From the NCBI RefSeq assembly GCF_002584535.1, contig NZ_NUOT01000105.1, positions 1 through 45,100 of the forward strand: DNA of 45,100 nt. The letters run 5' to 3'. The notes below the pieces were generated by a model, which ran no database searches, was not told the origin of the DNA, and saw only the letters and a list, made by a program, of their open reading frames with translations. Below are positions 1-8,213 of the stretch, one piece after another. Both the position numbers and the translations under genes were made by a program. Each line of letters starts with the position of its first letter. Within the stretch, counting starts at the first letter, position 1. This DNA is from Bacillus cereus. GTDB taxonomy: Bacteria > Bacillota > Bacilli > Bacillales > Bacillaceae_G.

Positions 1-56
1 AACCGTGTCTAACTTTTAGGAGTCACTTCATATAGGCTAAGGCTTTTTTCATTAGA

Positions 57-479
57 TTAAATTTCTTTTATCATAACAACATGTGGTATATCTGCTTCTA
101 TAAATACATCAGAAACAGTTTCATATCCGAGCTTCTTATAAAAAGGTTCCGCTTGTGTTTGCGCATGAAGTTTCAATTTTGGTAGCGATTCTTCTTTCGC
201 ATATGCTTCGAGCGAGTCCATAATGATTTTTCCGACACCCTTTTTGCGATGGGAAGCGAGAACGCATATCCGTTCCATTTTCCCGATGTCATCAACGATG
301 CGAAAGCGACCTGCCCCAACTGGAATATCCTCATCATATATAACGATGTGTTTAGAAGTTTCTTCAAATTCATCGTATTCTTCTTCAGCAGACACATGTT
401 GTTCTTCAACAAAGACTTGTTTGCGTACAGAGAATGCGTCTCTTAGCTGCTGATCTGTTTGTACGATTTGTGCTTGCAA
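57..479 (-). CDS. yjcF: GNAT family N-acetyltransferase (YjcF-like)
   Basis: Probable acetyl-CoA dependent N-acetyltransferase of unknown substrate, cytoplasmic. The 140-residue product carries the GNAT acetyl-CoA loop RKKGVG at about residues 78-83 and the usual C-terminal FYKKLGYE motif near 113-120. The frame stays open upstream to 533, but I choose the TTG at 479: it lies just after the TAA of the preceding gene (481-483), has GGGG about nine bases upstream, and gives the length expected for YjcF; the longer reading would overlap the upstream gene by about 50 bases. It is the last gene of a tight three-gene minus-strand block with the yjcG and yjcH homologues, the same grouping as in Bacillus subtilis. 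Family assignment is firm, substrate unknown. Confidence 0.88.
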   Translation of the reverse strand: MQAQIVQTDQQLRDAFSVRKQVFVEEQHVSAEEEYDEFEETSKHIVIYDEDIPVGAGRFRIVDDIGKMERICVLASHRKKGVGKIIMDSLEAYAKEESLPKLKLHAQTQAEPFYKKLGYETVSDVFIEADIPHVVMIKEI

Positions 480-480
480 A

Positions 481-999
481 TTAGTTGTTCCCCTTTCCAA
501 TATGGAATGTTTCATATACTGTCCATGTTTCATTTTCTAATTGATATAGAAGGTGGAAACGGTCGATTGGTTGCTCGTAATAAAAGTCTTTCATACGTAA
601 GCGACCTAATACATCAGCATGCTCTGCATCTGATAAATTTTGTCCAATTGTTAAATGTGGTACGAATGCATATTCACGCTCTTGTGTGAAGAATCCTTTA
701 TGCATTTCTTCATTTAACAATGTAAGTTCAGGTGTTTTTTCTACTTTGAAATAAAGAACATTATTAACGGGTGCGAATGAGCTTACCTTTCCAACATGAA
801 GGGTAAACGGATTTGTTTTGTTTGCGATTGTATGCAGTTCTTGTACAATTGCTTCTAATTGCTCATCTGGTGCCTCAAAGGGTGCTTTTAATGTGATATG
901 TGGTGGAACTAATGCATAATGCGGATCATAACGCTTACGCAATCCGTTCGCTTTATCTTGAATCATTTTTGATGGGAAAATTACAATGCCTAGTTTCAT
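481..999 (-). CDS. yjcG: 2'-5' RNA ligase / 2H phosphoesterase superfamily protein (YjcG)
   Basis: 172-residue protein of the 2H phosphoesterase superfamily, named for two H-x-T/S motifs that line the active site. Both are visible: HIT at residues 34-36 (in PPHITLKAPF) and HLT at 115-117 (in FVPHLTIGQ). Members act on 2'-5' or cyclic phosphodiester bonds in nucleotides or RNA; the substrate of YjcG is not established as far as I know. The ATG at 999 follows a GGGAGG site at good spacing. The stop sits one base before the start I chose for the GNAT gene, so the two are probably translationally coupled. About 95 bases separate it from the esterase gene upstream. Confidence 0.9.
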   Translation of the reverse strand: MKLGIVIFPSKMIQDKANGLRKRYDPHYALVPPHITLKAPFEAPDEQLEAIVQELHTIANKTNPFTLHVGKVSSFAPVNNVLYFKVEKTPELTLLNEEMHKGFFTQEREYAFVPHLTIGQNLSDAEHADVLGRLRMKDFYYEQPIDRFHLLYQLENETWTVYETFHIGKGNN

Positions 1000-1092
1000 C
1001 TTTCAATTCCTCCCTTTGTAAGTCTAGTTAGATTTTGAGAAAAATAAATCTCTTTTTCTATTATATCAAATAATTCTGAACACTGCTCCCTA

Positions 1093-1824
1093 TTATTTCA
1101 TTGATAGAATGTAAGAAAATGCTTTTGGTAAATCATTTTGCCAATATTTCCATGTATGATTTCCCTCAAATTCTTCGTAATGCGTTGTGAAATTTTTCTC
1201 TGTAAGCAAGGCATGTAATTCGCGATTTGGCTCTACAAAATCAGAAATTTGCCCATCCGTTCTTTTCACAGCAGTTTCTTCTGTCCCAATTACATGATAA
1301 ATTTCTAATGCTTGTGGCTCTGTAAAATCTTTTGCAAGGCTCAGTACGGTTTCATCAACAAATGGGGACTGCATAACAACTTTACCAAATGTATGCGGAT
1401 ACATAAGTGATGTCATAAAGGACACTGTACCGCCAAGGGAATCGCCAATTAATACGCGACCTTTTCCCATTTGATAAGTTGGATAGTTTTCATCAATATA
1501 TGGAACGAGTTCGTGAGCTAGGAAACGAATGTATGCGCTATTTTTCACATCGTTTGGAAAGTATTTTTCTTTACGATCGTGCACATTTTTATATGGAATA
1601 CCGACAATAATTGTTCGGTCAATTTCTTCATTTTCACGAAGATGCTCAATTACGCGGTGCGCTTTACCAAGCTGGAAATAATCTCTTCCGTCCTGTGCAA
1701 TTACAACGGTGTGTTTGTGCAGCGGTGTATAATTAGCTGGTAAATAGACGAGAAGTGTAATCTCTTCTTGAAGTGATGTACTGTAAAATGAAAGTTCTTC
1801 TATTCTCCCGATTGCTTGACTCAT
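1093..1824 (-). CDS. yjcH: Putative esterase of alpha/beta-hydrolase fold (YjcH-like)
   Basis: 243-residue alpha/beta hydrolase resembling esterase D / enterochelin-esterase-like proteins. The nucleophile elbow is GDSLGG at about residues 127-132 (Ser129), and the likely catalytic histidine is in the C-terminal GNHTWKYW segment. There is no signal peptide, so it is probably cytoplasmic. The frame extends to 1887, but the ATG at 1824 is preceded by a GGGGG ribosome site and starts the recognisable fold (MSQAIGRIEELSFYS). It is the first gene of the yjcHGF block. The substrate cannot be told from sequence. Confidence 0.85.
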   Translation of the reverse strand: MSQAIGRIEELSFYSTSLQEEITLLVYLPANYTPLHKHTVVIAQDGRDYFQLGKAHRVIEHLRENEEIDRTIIVGIPYKNVHDRKEKYFPNDVKNSAYIRFLAHELVPYIDENYPTYQMGKGRVLIGDSLGGTVSFMTSLMYPHTFGKVVMQSPFVDETVLSLAKDFTEPQALEIYHVIGTEETAVKRTDGQISDFVEPNRELHALLTEKNFTTHYEEFEGNHTWKYWQNDLPKAFSYILSMK

Positions 1825-2126
1825 GTGTGATCCCCCTAAATAAAAAATATGCTGTAGTTGCTTTGTGAGGGTAGCGCAGATAGTCAAAATGAAAGGATAT
1901 ATTTACTACCTGTGCTTCTCATTTTATATTTTACCATAGTAGTATGAAGAATCTAAAAAAATAGTATTCATATGATGGAAGAAAGGTTGAGGTAAAAGCT
2001 TTCTTTTTTAGATGGGAGAGAGGGGGCGGCGATGGATAGAAGTGATTCAGCCCACATCCTAAGTGAAAACAAGGCGAGACAGTAAGTGCAGGTTCTTTTT
2101 TGTTTTTCATAACAAAGGTTTATATG

Positions 2127-2156
2127 TTGAAAGATTAAATTGGATTTATATATAAT
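2127..2156 (+). promoter_or_regulatory. SigA-type promoter for the EamA transporter
   Basis: TTGAAA at 2127-2132 and TATAAT at 2151-2156 with an 18-base spacer. Transcription would begin near 2163, which excludes the ATG at 2140 and supports the TTG start at 2194. Confidence 0.65.
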
Positions 2157-2193
2157 GAGGTGGGGATTTTTACAGGAGAGGGGCAAAACAACT

Positions 2194-3105
2194 TTGAAAC
2201 AAGAAAAATCAATCGCACTACCGTTAGCAGTTTCTATTATAGCCATTTCATTTGCAGCAGTTTTCGTAAAGATGTCCTCGGCGCCATCTTCAATTTTAAG
2301 TATGTATCGATTATGGATTATTGTAATCCTTATGCTTCCAATCGTTTGGAAAAAGCGTAAAGAGTTTCGCAGAATTCAAGCGCGAGATTGGTGTTTTTTA
2401 ATAGGATCTGGATTCTTTTTAGCACTGCATTTCCTTTTATGGTTCGCATCTTTAAAGTTTACAACTGTAGCAAGTTCAACGATTATTTTAGCGCTCCAGC
2501 CCATCGTATCGCTAGTTGGAGGTTTTTTTCTGTTTAAAGAAAGAACGACTTCTTCAGCGATTGCCACAATGGGGATTGCTATCTTAGGTGTAATGTGTAT
2601 TGGATGGGGAGATTTAGGATTAAGTGAGCAAGCGGTGATAGGAGACATTTTATCCTTTTTAAGCGTAATTGCAGTTGTTGGTTATTTATTTATTGGGCAA
2701 ACAACTGTAAAAAAAGTTTCACACTGGATTTATAGCTTTGCCGTGTTTGCATTTGCGGGGCTATTTATAGCTATTTATAATGTAATCATGAGTGTGCCAT
2801 TTACAGGATATTCCACATGGGATTGGTGGATTTTCATTTTGCTTGCGATTGTACCAACTGCTTCACATATGATTAATAACTGGTTATTAAATTATGTGAA
2901 TGCCACAACGATTTCAATGAGTATTTTAGGCGAGCCTGTTGGTGCGTCTATACTTGCCTTTTTCTTGCTTGGTGAGAAGTTAAATGTGATGCAAGTGATT
3001 GGTAGTGTTCTCGTATTATGCGGTGTGTCTATTTTCTTGCTGCAGCAGCAAAAACGTACGCAAAAAGAGCCGGTGCAAAGTGTAGCATTTACGCAAGAGC
3101 TGTAG
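2194..3105 (+). CDS. DMT/EamA family transporter
   Basis: 303-residue inner-membrane protein of the drug/metabolite transporter superfamily. About ten hydrophobic helices fall into two EamA repeats; the GASILAFFLLGEKLN motif near the end of repeat two is typical. These proteins export metabolites or amino acids; the substrate is unknown. I start at the TTG of 2194 because a GGAGAGGGG ribosome site lies at 2174-2182 and the promoter at 2127-2156 puts the transcript start downstream of the ATG at 2140. It is a single gene closed by the hairpin at 3128. Confidence 0.88.
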   Translation: MKQEKSIALPLAVSIIAISFAAVFVKMSSAPSSILSMYRLWIIVILMLPIVWKKRKEFRRIQARDWCFLIGSGFFLALHFLLWFASLKFTTVASSTIILALQPIVSLVGGFFLFKERTTSSAIATMGIAILGVMCIGWGDLGLSEQAVIGDILSFLSVIAVVGYLFIGQTTVKKVSHWIYSFAVFAFAGLFIAIYNVIMSVPFTGYSTWDWWIFILLAIVPTASHMINNWLLNYVNATTISMSILGEPVGASILAFFLLGEKLNVMQVIGSVLVLCGVSIFLLQQQKRTQKEPVQSVAFTQEL

Positions 3106-3127
3106 TGTATGTATAGATAATTAGTAG

Positions 3128-3157
3128 GCTGTTAGGGGCGATCCTAACAGCTTTTTC
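3128..3157 (+). terminator. Rho-independent terminator after EamA gene
   Basis: Perfect nine-base stem GCTGTTAGG / CCTAACAGC with a six-base loop, followed by TTTTT. Confidence 0.9.
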
Positions 3158-3357
3158 TATATAAATTGAAAAACTGATAAAAAACCTTTCTTTTTGGGTG
3201 GGAGAGAGGATCCGTTCCTTTTTTAGCCGCATGCCCAGTGGAGTCAAAGAGAGAAAACGAGTGAGGGTATCCCTTTTGTTGAGTAATAATAAAATTGTTT
3301 ACTTACAAATAAAATCGTTACATTTACAAAAAAGATGCATGGATATATTCAATTTAT

Positions 3358-3729
3358 TTGGCGGGGGTCGCTGCCTGTTTTGCTCCATTTCTTGCAGGCA
3401 GGGATTATTTTCTTCTATTTTTCACCATTCCTCTTGCAATTCTTCTCATTTGGAGCTGGTTTACAACAGGGAATAAGGTAGAAGATGAACAAATTATTAT
3501 TCGATATGGGCCGATGAAAAAAAGAATTTCAATTAAGGATATAAGGAAAATTTCAAGAACAAAAAATCCACTAGCAGCTCCGGCATTGTCCTTTGATAGA
3601 CTGGAAATACTTTATGGTTCTCAGTTTCAAGGAGGGCTTGTCTCACCGAAAGATAAGCAACAATTTGTTTCTTTGTTAAAAAGCATTCATCCGCAAATTG
3701 AAGTGGAATATCATATAATGAACAAGTGA
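3358..3729 (+). CDS. Small membrane protein with PH-like (bPH) domain, start doubtful
   Basis: 123 residues from a TTG at 3358. Two hydrophobic stretches (about residues 3-12 and 18-35) precede a soluble segment rich in beta strands (IIIRYGPMKKRISIKDIRKI) that resembles the small bacterial PH-like proteins once called DUF1200. Function unknown. The frame stays open and protein-like upstream to a stop at 3310-3312 (reading YIYKKDAWIYSIY), which looks like the family's usual N-terminus, yet there is no ATG, GTG or TTG in it and no ribosome site before 3358. The gene may use a rare start or may have lost its own start. A terminator follows at once. Confidence 0.6.
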   Translation: MAGVAACFAPFLAGRDYFLLFFTIPLAILLIWSWFTTGNKVEDEQIIIRYGPMKKRISIKDIRKISRTKNPLAAPALSFDRLEILYGSQFQGGLVSPKDKQQFVSLLKSIHPQIEVEYHIMNK

Positions 3730-3730
3730 T

Positions 3731-3762
3731 AAGAGTGGTCTCAAGAGCCACTCTTATTTTTA
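3731..3762 (+). terminator. Rho-independent terminator
   Basis: Stem AAGAGTGG / CCACTCTT (3731-3738 with 3748-3755) followed by a T-rich tract. Confidence 0.85.
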
Positions 3763-4023
3763 TTCCCTCAAGATACAGCGGAAAACGAGGAAGAGAGGCA
3801 AGGATGAAGACTTCCCACTGATTAAAGGTTCACTTTATATTTTGATGCTGAAATTTAAGATTTGCTGGCTATATAGGATGTGAAGTGGATATGTATATGA
3901 ATTATATGAAAAGCAGAATAACTAAAACGGAATTTTCATAAATAGTAAAAGGAATGAAATTAGTTTTTATGTGGAAAATGGAAAATTATATAATTTGTTC
4001 TCAGAGGGGAGAGCGGAAAGAAA

Positions 4024-5142
4024 ATGGAATTAATTAGATGGGCCGTTGAACTAGGAGCTTCAGTACATGGTGGTACACCCAATGAGCTGTTACCTGCATT
4101 GGAATATTACTATGATCGAGATCATCTAAAAGCCTTTTTGATTGCAGGTCTCCTTCTTGAAATGGATCTCTCACCGAGTCAAAGAGAGGCTGTTGAGCTG
4201 AAAAAATGTATATCAGCGTACTATGCGGGATTGCATAAGATTGGGAAAAAATATGCTGATAAACTTCTAGCTGAGCATCCTGAAGTAGTTCTTTATCAAA
4301 ATAATGTAAAAGCATTTGAAGCGTATTTCAACGAATCTTATGACTATTGTCTTTACATATGGCCATATACATATATAAGTTTTATTGATGTTGCCAGGGC
4401 TTTAAAATGGAAATTAGAACAGCAGGGGAAAACGGTGATTATATCAGAAACACTATTAACAAACGCGAATAATACAATAGTTTTTGGTGCACATTCATAT
4501 GCCCATACTCCTGTTGAGATTCCAGAAGATGCGATTATTTATAATTTAGAACAGCTATCTGATGGATGCCCTTATGATAATATTATTTATCGCAATATAT
4601 TGAGGAATAGGATAATTTGGGATTACAGTTCTCAAAATATTGCTTGGTTGAAAAAGAAAGAATTAGGAAAAGAAGTGAAACATGTCAAAATGAATTATGC
4701 TCCTACTTTAAAGATTAAAACAGATACTTTTATAAAGCCTATCTCTGAGGACATTGATGTATTATTTATCGGTGCTATGAATAAGCGCCGTAATGCAATT
4801 TTTGATCAGTTAAAAAAGCTTGCACCAGATTTAAATATTATTTTTAATAGCAATGTATGGGGAATTCTCAGAAATGAACTTATCGCGAGATCCAAAATTG
4901 TTTTAAATCTACACTACTATTTAACGGGTATTCTTGAAACGCCGAGGATTTCTTACGCTGTCACGAATCATAAATTCATTATCTCTGAAACTAGTAATCC
5001 TGATGATGAAGCAGAGTGGCCAGGAATTGTTTTTGTCCCTCATGAAAAGATTGCGGAGACAGTTATAGAGTATCTCCAAAAGCCAGAGGAACGTAAAATG
5101 TTAGCAGAAAAGGCCCATGATCATTTTAAGTCACAAGGATAA
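4024..5142 (+). CDS. Glycosyltransferase-like protein (GT-B/CgeB type)
   Basis: 372-residue cytoplasmic protein. The second half looks like a GT-B glycosyltransferase C-terminal domain: VLFIGAMNKRRNAIFDQL (about 243-260), a segment ending in SKIVLNLHYY, and the tail SYAVTNHKFIISE followed by FVPHEKIAETVIEYL. This arrangement is seen in CgeB-like and related sugar transferases of unknown acceptor. The N-terminal 130 residues contain short helical, repeat-like segments. The ATG at 4024 has a GGAGAGCGGAAAG ribosome region in front of it. It stands alone, with about 260 bases of unassigned DNA upstream and a bidirectional terminator downstream. Family level is fairly safe, the sugar and acceptor are not known. 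Confidence 0.7.
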   Translation: MELIRWAVELGASVHGGTPNELLPALEYYYDRDHLKAFLIAGLLLEMDLSPSQREAVELKKCISAYYAGLHKIGKKYADKLLAEHPEVVLYQNNVKAFEAYFNESYDYCLYIWPYTYISFIDVARALKWKLEQQGKTVIISETLLTNANNTIVFGAHSYAHTPVEIPEDAIIYNLEQLSDGCPYDNIIYRNILRNRIIWDYSSQNIAWLKKKELGKEVKHVKMNYAPTLKIKTDTFIKPISEDIDVLFIGAMNKRRNAIFDQLKKLAPDLNIIFNSNVWGILRNELIARSKIVLNLHYYLTGILETPRISYAVTNHKFIISETSNPDDEAEWPGIVFVPHEKIAETVIEYLQKPEERKMLAEKAHDHFKSQG

Positions 5143-5181
5143 ATAAAATCCCTTGCTTAACAAAGCAAGGGATTTTATTTT
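5142..5181. terminator. Bidirectional terminator between convergent genes
   Basis: A 17-base perfect inverted repeat (5142-5158 with 5163-5179, core CCCTTGCTT / AAGCAAGGG) flanked by A and T tracts. It ends the glycosyltransferase-like gene and contains the stop codon of the opposing Ig-domain gene. Confidence 0.92.
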
Positions 5182-5564
5182 GGATTTGTTATAAAAGGAT
5201 GAACATAAACGACGCATAAATCTCGAAATTTCCCTTCGGCAGTTGTTACGATCACGATAGCTCGCCCAGGGTTCTTTCCCGTTATGATGGCATTGTCGTC
5301 ATCTGTATGAATTGTTATAACGTCATGATTCATATTTGTCCAAATAAGTTCTTGATTTGTTGCTTGAATTGGGAGAACAGAGGCAGATAATTCAGCGCTT
5401 TGTCCTACTTTTATTTTTAGTTTGTTTTTTTGTATATGCACACCAATTACAGATACAACAGAAGGAGCAAGTGAAATTCGAGGTTTTGATTGTATGTTTG
5501 GGCAAGAAGTATTTGTGATAGGTGAAAAATTTTTTTGATTTTGGTTTCTTATTGATGCCATCAT
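5175..5564 (-). CDS. Bacterial Ig-like (Big2) domain protein
   Basis: 129 residues. From about residue 40 to the end there is one Big2-type Ig domain: [34 protein letters not shown] and the closing [20 protein letters not shown] pattern. The N-terminal 35 residues are polar and show no convincing signal peptide, so export through Sec is unlikely; a spore-surface or cytoplasmic role is possible but not shown. Start at ATG 5564 after an AGAGGAG site; the next codon is also ATG. Single gene, convergent with the glycosyltransferase-like gene. Confidence 0.78.
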   Translation of the reverse strand: MMASIRNQNQKNFSPITNTSCPNIQSKPRISLAPSVVSVIGVHIQKNKLKIKVGQSAELSASVLPIQATNQELIWTNMNHDVITIHTDDDNAIITGKNPGRAIVIVTTAEGKFRDLCVVYVHPFITNPK

Positions 5565-5683
5565 TTCGAAGTCTCCTCTCTGTATAAGTGCTGATACTAA
5601 TACTATAACGAAGTAGTGTTATAGTTAATTTAACGAAACATAAAGAAATTGTTAATTTCAAAGAAAAAATTGTCGAAAGGTAC

Positions 5684-5727
5684 ATAAAAAAAAGAACCTC
5701 CACTTTTATGATGAAAGTGGAGGTTCT
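5684..5727 (-). terminator. Rho-independent terminator after putP
   Basis: 14-base perfect stem AGAACCTCCACTTT (5693-5706) / AAAGTGGAGGTTCT (5714-5727), followed on the minus strand by a run of T. Confidence 0.93.
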
Positions 5728-5742
5728 CTATTCTAAAAAATA

Positions 5743-7209
5743 TTATGCAGTTTTTTCAAATTCCTCAAACTGCTTTTCAACTTCTTTTGAAGGTTTTGTT
5801 AGTAAACTAACAATAACAATTGCTAGTAAGCTTGCTGTGAAACCTGGAATCATTTCATATAGGAAATCTTTTAAAAACTTAAATTGTGTCCACGTGATAA
5901 CAGTTGCAGCACCAGCGATCATTCCAGCTAACGCGCCCCATTTTGTCATACGTTTCCAGTATAAGCTTAGTAAAACGACAGGACCAAATGAAGAACCGAA
6001 GCCAGCCCAAGCATAGCCAACAAGCGCTAAGATTGTGTCGTTTTGTTTAAATGCTAATCCACAACCAATAAGTGCAATAACAAGAACGGCCATACGACCA
6101 ACAAATACAAGCTCACGATCAGATGCAGAACGTTTAAAGAATGTTCTATATATGTCTTCCGTTACCGCACTTGATGTAACAAGAAGCTGAGAAGAGATTG
6201 TACTCATAATAGCTGCTAAAATAGCTGCTAATAAAAATCCAGTAATTAATGGATGGAATAAAATATTACCTAGTTCAACGAAAATTGTTTCTGGGTCAGA
6301 GAGCTTTAATCCTGCTTTTGAATAGTAAGCGATACCGATAAGACCAGTAAACATAGCTCCCACTACAGAGAAAATCATCCAGCTCATACCAATTCGGCGT
6401 GCGCTTTTAATTTCTTTTACAGATGAAATAGCCATAAAGCGTACGATAATATGAGGTTGTCCAGCATAACCAAGACCCCAGGCGAATAATGAAATAATAC
6501 CTAATACGGATGTTCCTTTAAAAATATCTAATAGTGCTGGGTCAATAGATTTAATTGTATCAAATGCTGGTCCAAGGCCATTTACATTCATAATTGTTAC
6601 GAGCGGAACAAGGATAAGAGCAACCACCATGATGATTCCTTGAACGAAGTCTGTCCAACTTACAGCTAAGAAACCGCCGAATAATGTGTAAGCTACAACA
6701 ACGCTTCCAACAATAAGTAATCCAACATGATAATTTAGTCCAAATGAATTTTCGAATAATACCGCACCTGAGACGAATCCTGAAGCTACATAAAATGTGA
6801 AAAAGATCATAATAACAAGTCCAGAAACAAGGCGTAGCATATGAGATGCATCATGGAAACGATGCTCTAAAAATTCTGGAATAGTAATAGAGTTGTTAGC
6901 AATTTCTGAGTAGGTACGTAAGCGAGGAGCGACATAGATCCAGTTTGCGTATGCGCCAAGTGTAAGGCCAATCGCAATCCAGCTACTACTTAATCCAACG
7001 CTAAACATAGCACCGGGTAATCCCATTAACAGCCAGCCGCTCATATCGGCTGCTCCAGCACTTAATGCTGTTACTGCGGGGCCTAGTGTACGCCCGCCAA
7101 GCATATAATCTGTTAAGTTGGATGTCTGTTTATAGGCAAAATAGCCAATGACTAGCATCCCGAGCATGTAGATAGAGATAGAAGTTAAAATTAACATCTG
7201 CGTACTCAT
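5743..7209 (-). CDS. putP: Sodium/proline symporter PutP
   Basis: 488-residue integral membrane protein of the sodium:solute symporter family, importing proline with Na+. About 13 hydrophobic helices can be traced. Characteristic segments are TDYMLGGRTLGPAVTALS and GAADMSGWLLMGLPGA near the N-terminus (first sodium-site helix), the GGFLAVSWTDFVQGIIM segment, and GLGYAGQPHIIVRFMA. The start is ATG 7209, after AAAAGGAAGGGG; the upstream extension to 7269 lacks a ribosome site and is not hydrophobic. It is a single gene with its own terminator. A near-cre site lies about 100 bases upstream. Confidence 0.93.
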   Translation of the reverse strand: MSTQMLILTSISIYMLGMLVIGYFAYKQTSNLTDYMLGGRTLGPAVTALSAGAADMSGWLLMGLPGAMFSVGLSSSWIAIGLTLGAYANWIYVAPRLRTYSEIANNSITIPEFLEHRFHDASHMLRLVSGLVIMIFFTFYVASGFVSGAVLFENSFGLNYHVGLLIVGSVVVAYTLFGGFLAVSWTDFVQGIIMVVALILVPLVTIMNVNGLGPAFDTIKSIDPALLDIFKGTSVLGIISLFAWGLGYAGQPHIIVRFMAISSVKEIKSARRIGMSWMIFSVVGAMFTGLIGIAYYSKAGLKLSDPETIFVELGNILFHPLITGFLLAAILAAIMSTISSQLLVTSSAVTEDIYRTFFKRSASDRELVFVGRMAVLVIALIGCGLAFKQNDTILALVGYAWAGFGSSFGPVVLLSLYWKRMTKWGALAGMIAGAATVITWTQFKFLKDFLYEMIPGFTASLLAIVIVSLLTKPSKEVEKQFEEFEKTA

Positions 7210-7311
7210 GTAGTTCCCCTTCCTTTTGTAATATCTTTTGATGAATTTTGCATATTTATAATCTATCATGATTATTTCAGAAAATCCATATACAAATACG
7301 AATTTTCTGAA

Positions 7312-7326
7312 ATGTAAGCGTTTTTT
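7312..7326 (-). promoter_or_regulatory. Possible cre (CcpA) site upstream of putP
   Basis: ATGTAAGCGTTTTTT matches the cre consensus WTGNAANCGNWNNCW at all fixed positions except the penultimate C. It lies about 105 bases upstream of putP, on the side away from trp. Only a sequence match. Confidence 0.35.
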
Positions 7327-7468
7327 GACATTGGTTTATTTTTCGAATATATAATTTTCTGACAAAAAACTTTGATTTTAATAGAGTATTTATTATATTT
7401 ACATAAAAACGGGTTGTTTTGTCAATATAATATTGAATGAAGAAAAAATATTTTTTTTTTGAAAAGCG

Positions 7469-7498
7469 TTGACTTTTCGGAAAAGTAGAGAATATAAT
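7469..7498 (+). promoter_or_regulatory. Promoter of the trp operon leader
   Basis: TTGACT at 7469-7474, an 18-base spacer, and TATAAT at 7493-7498. It lies just upstream of the first T-box, so the whole tandem leader and trpEGDCFBA would be made from it (start near 7505). The -35 is embedded in a short inverted repeat GAAAAG / CTTTTC (7461-7478). Confidence 0.75.
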
Positions 7499-7504
7499 GA
7501 ATGC

Positions 7505-7777
7505 AACTTAAAAAAATGCAAGCGTTGATGAAGAAGAGTACGTATTATGAACATGTCAGAGAGCTGATGGTTGGTGCGAATCAGTATGGAATTAATATGG
7601 AATGGCCTTCGGAGCTTCCAAACCGAACCGAAAGAAGTAGGCTTTGGCGACATGATCTCATCGATACAAGAGACACGTATTAACTTTTGATACGGCAAAG
7701 TGCGTTACATGTGTAACGAATTAAGGTGGCACCACGGGAGTACCCGTCCTTTTTATAGGATGAGTACTCCCTTTTTG
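7505..7777 (+). promoter_or_regulatory. T-box leader 1 (tRNA-Trp responsive)
   Basis: A T-box riboswitch senses uncharged tRNA and switches between a terminator and an antiterminator. Visible here: the AGTA/GAGAGC/GGTTGGTGCGAATC elements of stem I, a specifier loop GAA followed by TGG (Trp codon, about 7600-7605), the CCGAAAGAAGTAGG segment, the 14-base T-box core AAGGTGGCACCACGGG at 7723-7738, and a terminator stem GGGAGTAC (7736-7743) / GTACTCCC (7764-7771) followed by TTTTT. The open frame across 7501-7683 is a by-product of this RNA. Confidence 0.9.
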
Positions 7778-7924
7778 TGTATAAATATTTGTTCAAAAAG
7801 GAGGATACGGAGTGTAGATAGAACTACATGAGTACCAGACTGGCGACGCAGGCGAAGAAATGCGAAAGCTATCTTTAACGGACTTTTTGAATATCCTGTA
7901 TAAAAATAAATGAACTAAATAAAC
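7778..7924 (+). other. Linker between the two T-boxes, with a start-stop site
   Basis: 147 bases without a T-box motif. It holds a near-perfect ribosome site AAGGAGG at 7798-7804, seven bases before GTG TAG (7812-7817), i.e. a start codon followed at once by a stop. A 16-codon frame from 7828 (MSTRLATQAKKCESYL) has no properly spaced ribosome site and no Trp codon. It may be a relic of sequence between duplicated leaders. Confidence 0.4.
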
Positions 7925-8190
7925 TAAATCGTTTAAGTAAGAAGAGTACGTATATTGGAGACGTTCCAGAGAGCCGGGGATAGGTGGGAGCCCGGTGCGG
8001 TACCATATACAGAATGGGCTTACGAGAGGTATGCTGAACCGAAAGAAGTAGGCAACCCGGGTTCCGCCGTTACAAGGATAAGGTATATATTTGTACCTGA
8101 ATAAAGAGGGATGCTTTTGCATCCAAACGAGGTGGTACCGCGGTAAATTTATCGTCCTCTGCATATTCCGATATGCAGGGGACTTTTTTA
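7925..8190 (+). promoter_or_regulatory. T-box leader 2 (tRNA-Trp responsive)
   Basis: A second complete T-box directly ahead of trpE. It has AGTACGTA and CAGAGAGC in stem I, the GGTGGGAGCCCGG segment, the specifier GAA followed by TGG (about 8012-8018), CCGAAAGAAGTAGGC shared with leader 1, the T-box core GAGGTGGTACCGCGG at 8129-8143, and a terminator GTCCTCTGCATAT / ATATGCAGGGGAC (8154-8183) followed by TTTTTT. Both leaders read Trp, so two uncharged tRNAs would be needed for full read-through. Confidence 0.93.
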
Positions 8191-8213
8191 TTTTAAATAG
8201 TGAGGTGGCAGCC

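Noticed and set aside
1-56. Possible terminator or gene end at the left edge
   Set aside because: Only 56 bases are present, with no clear hairpin or reading frame.
5708-6016. 102-codon plus-strand frame within putP
   Set aside because: It is antisense to a conserved symporter region, starts inside the putP terminator and has no ribosome site.
7501-7683. 60-codon frame directly after the trp promoter, a possible leader peptide
   Set aside because: It lies on the stem I and specifier region of T-box 1, its ATG has no ribosome site, and its Trp codons coincide with the specifier and structural bases of the RNA.
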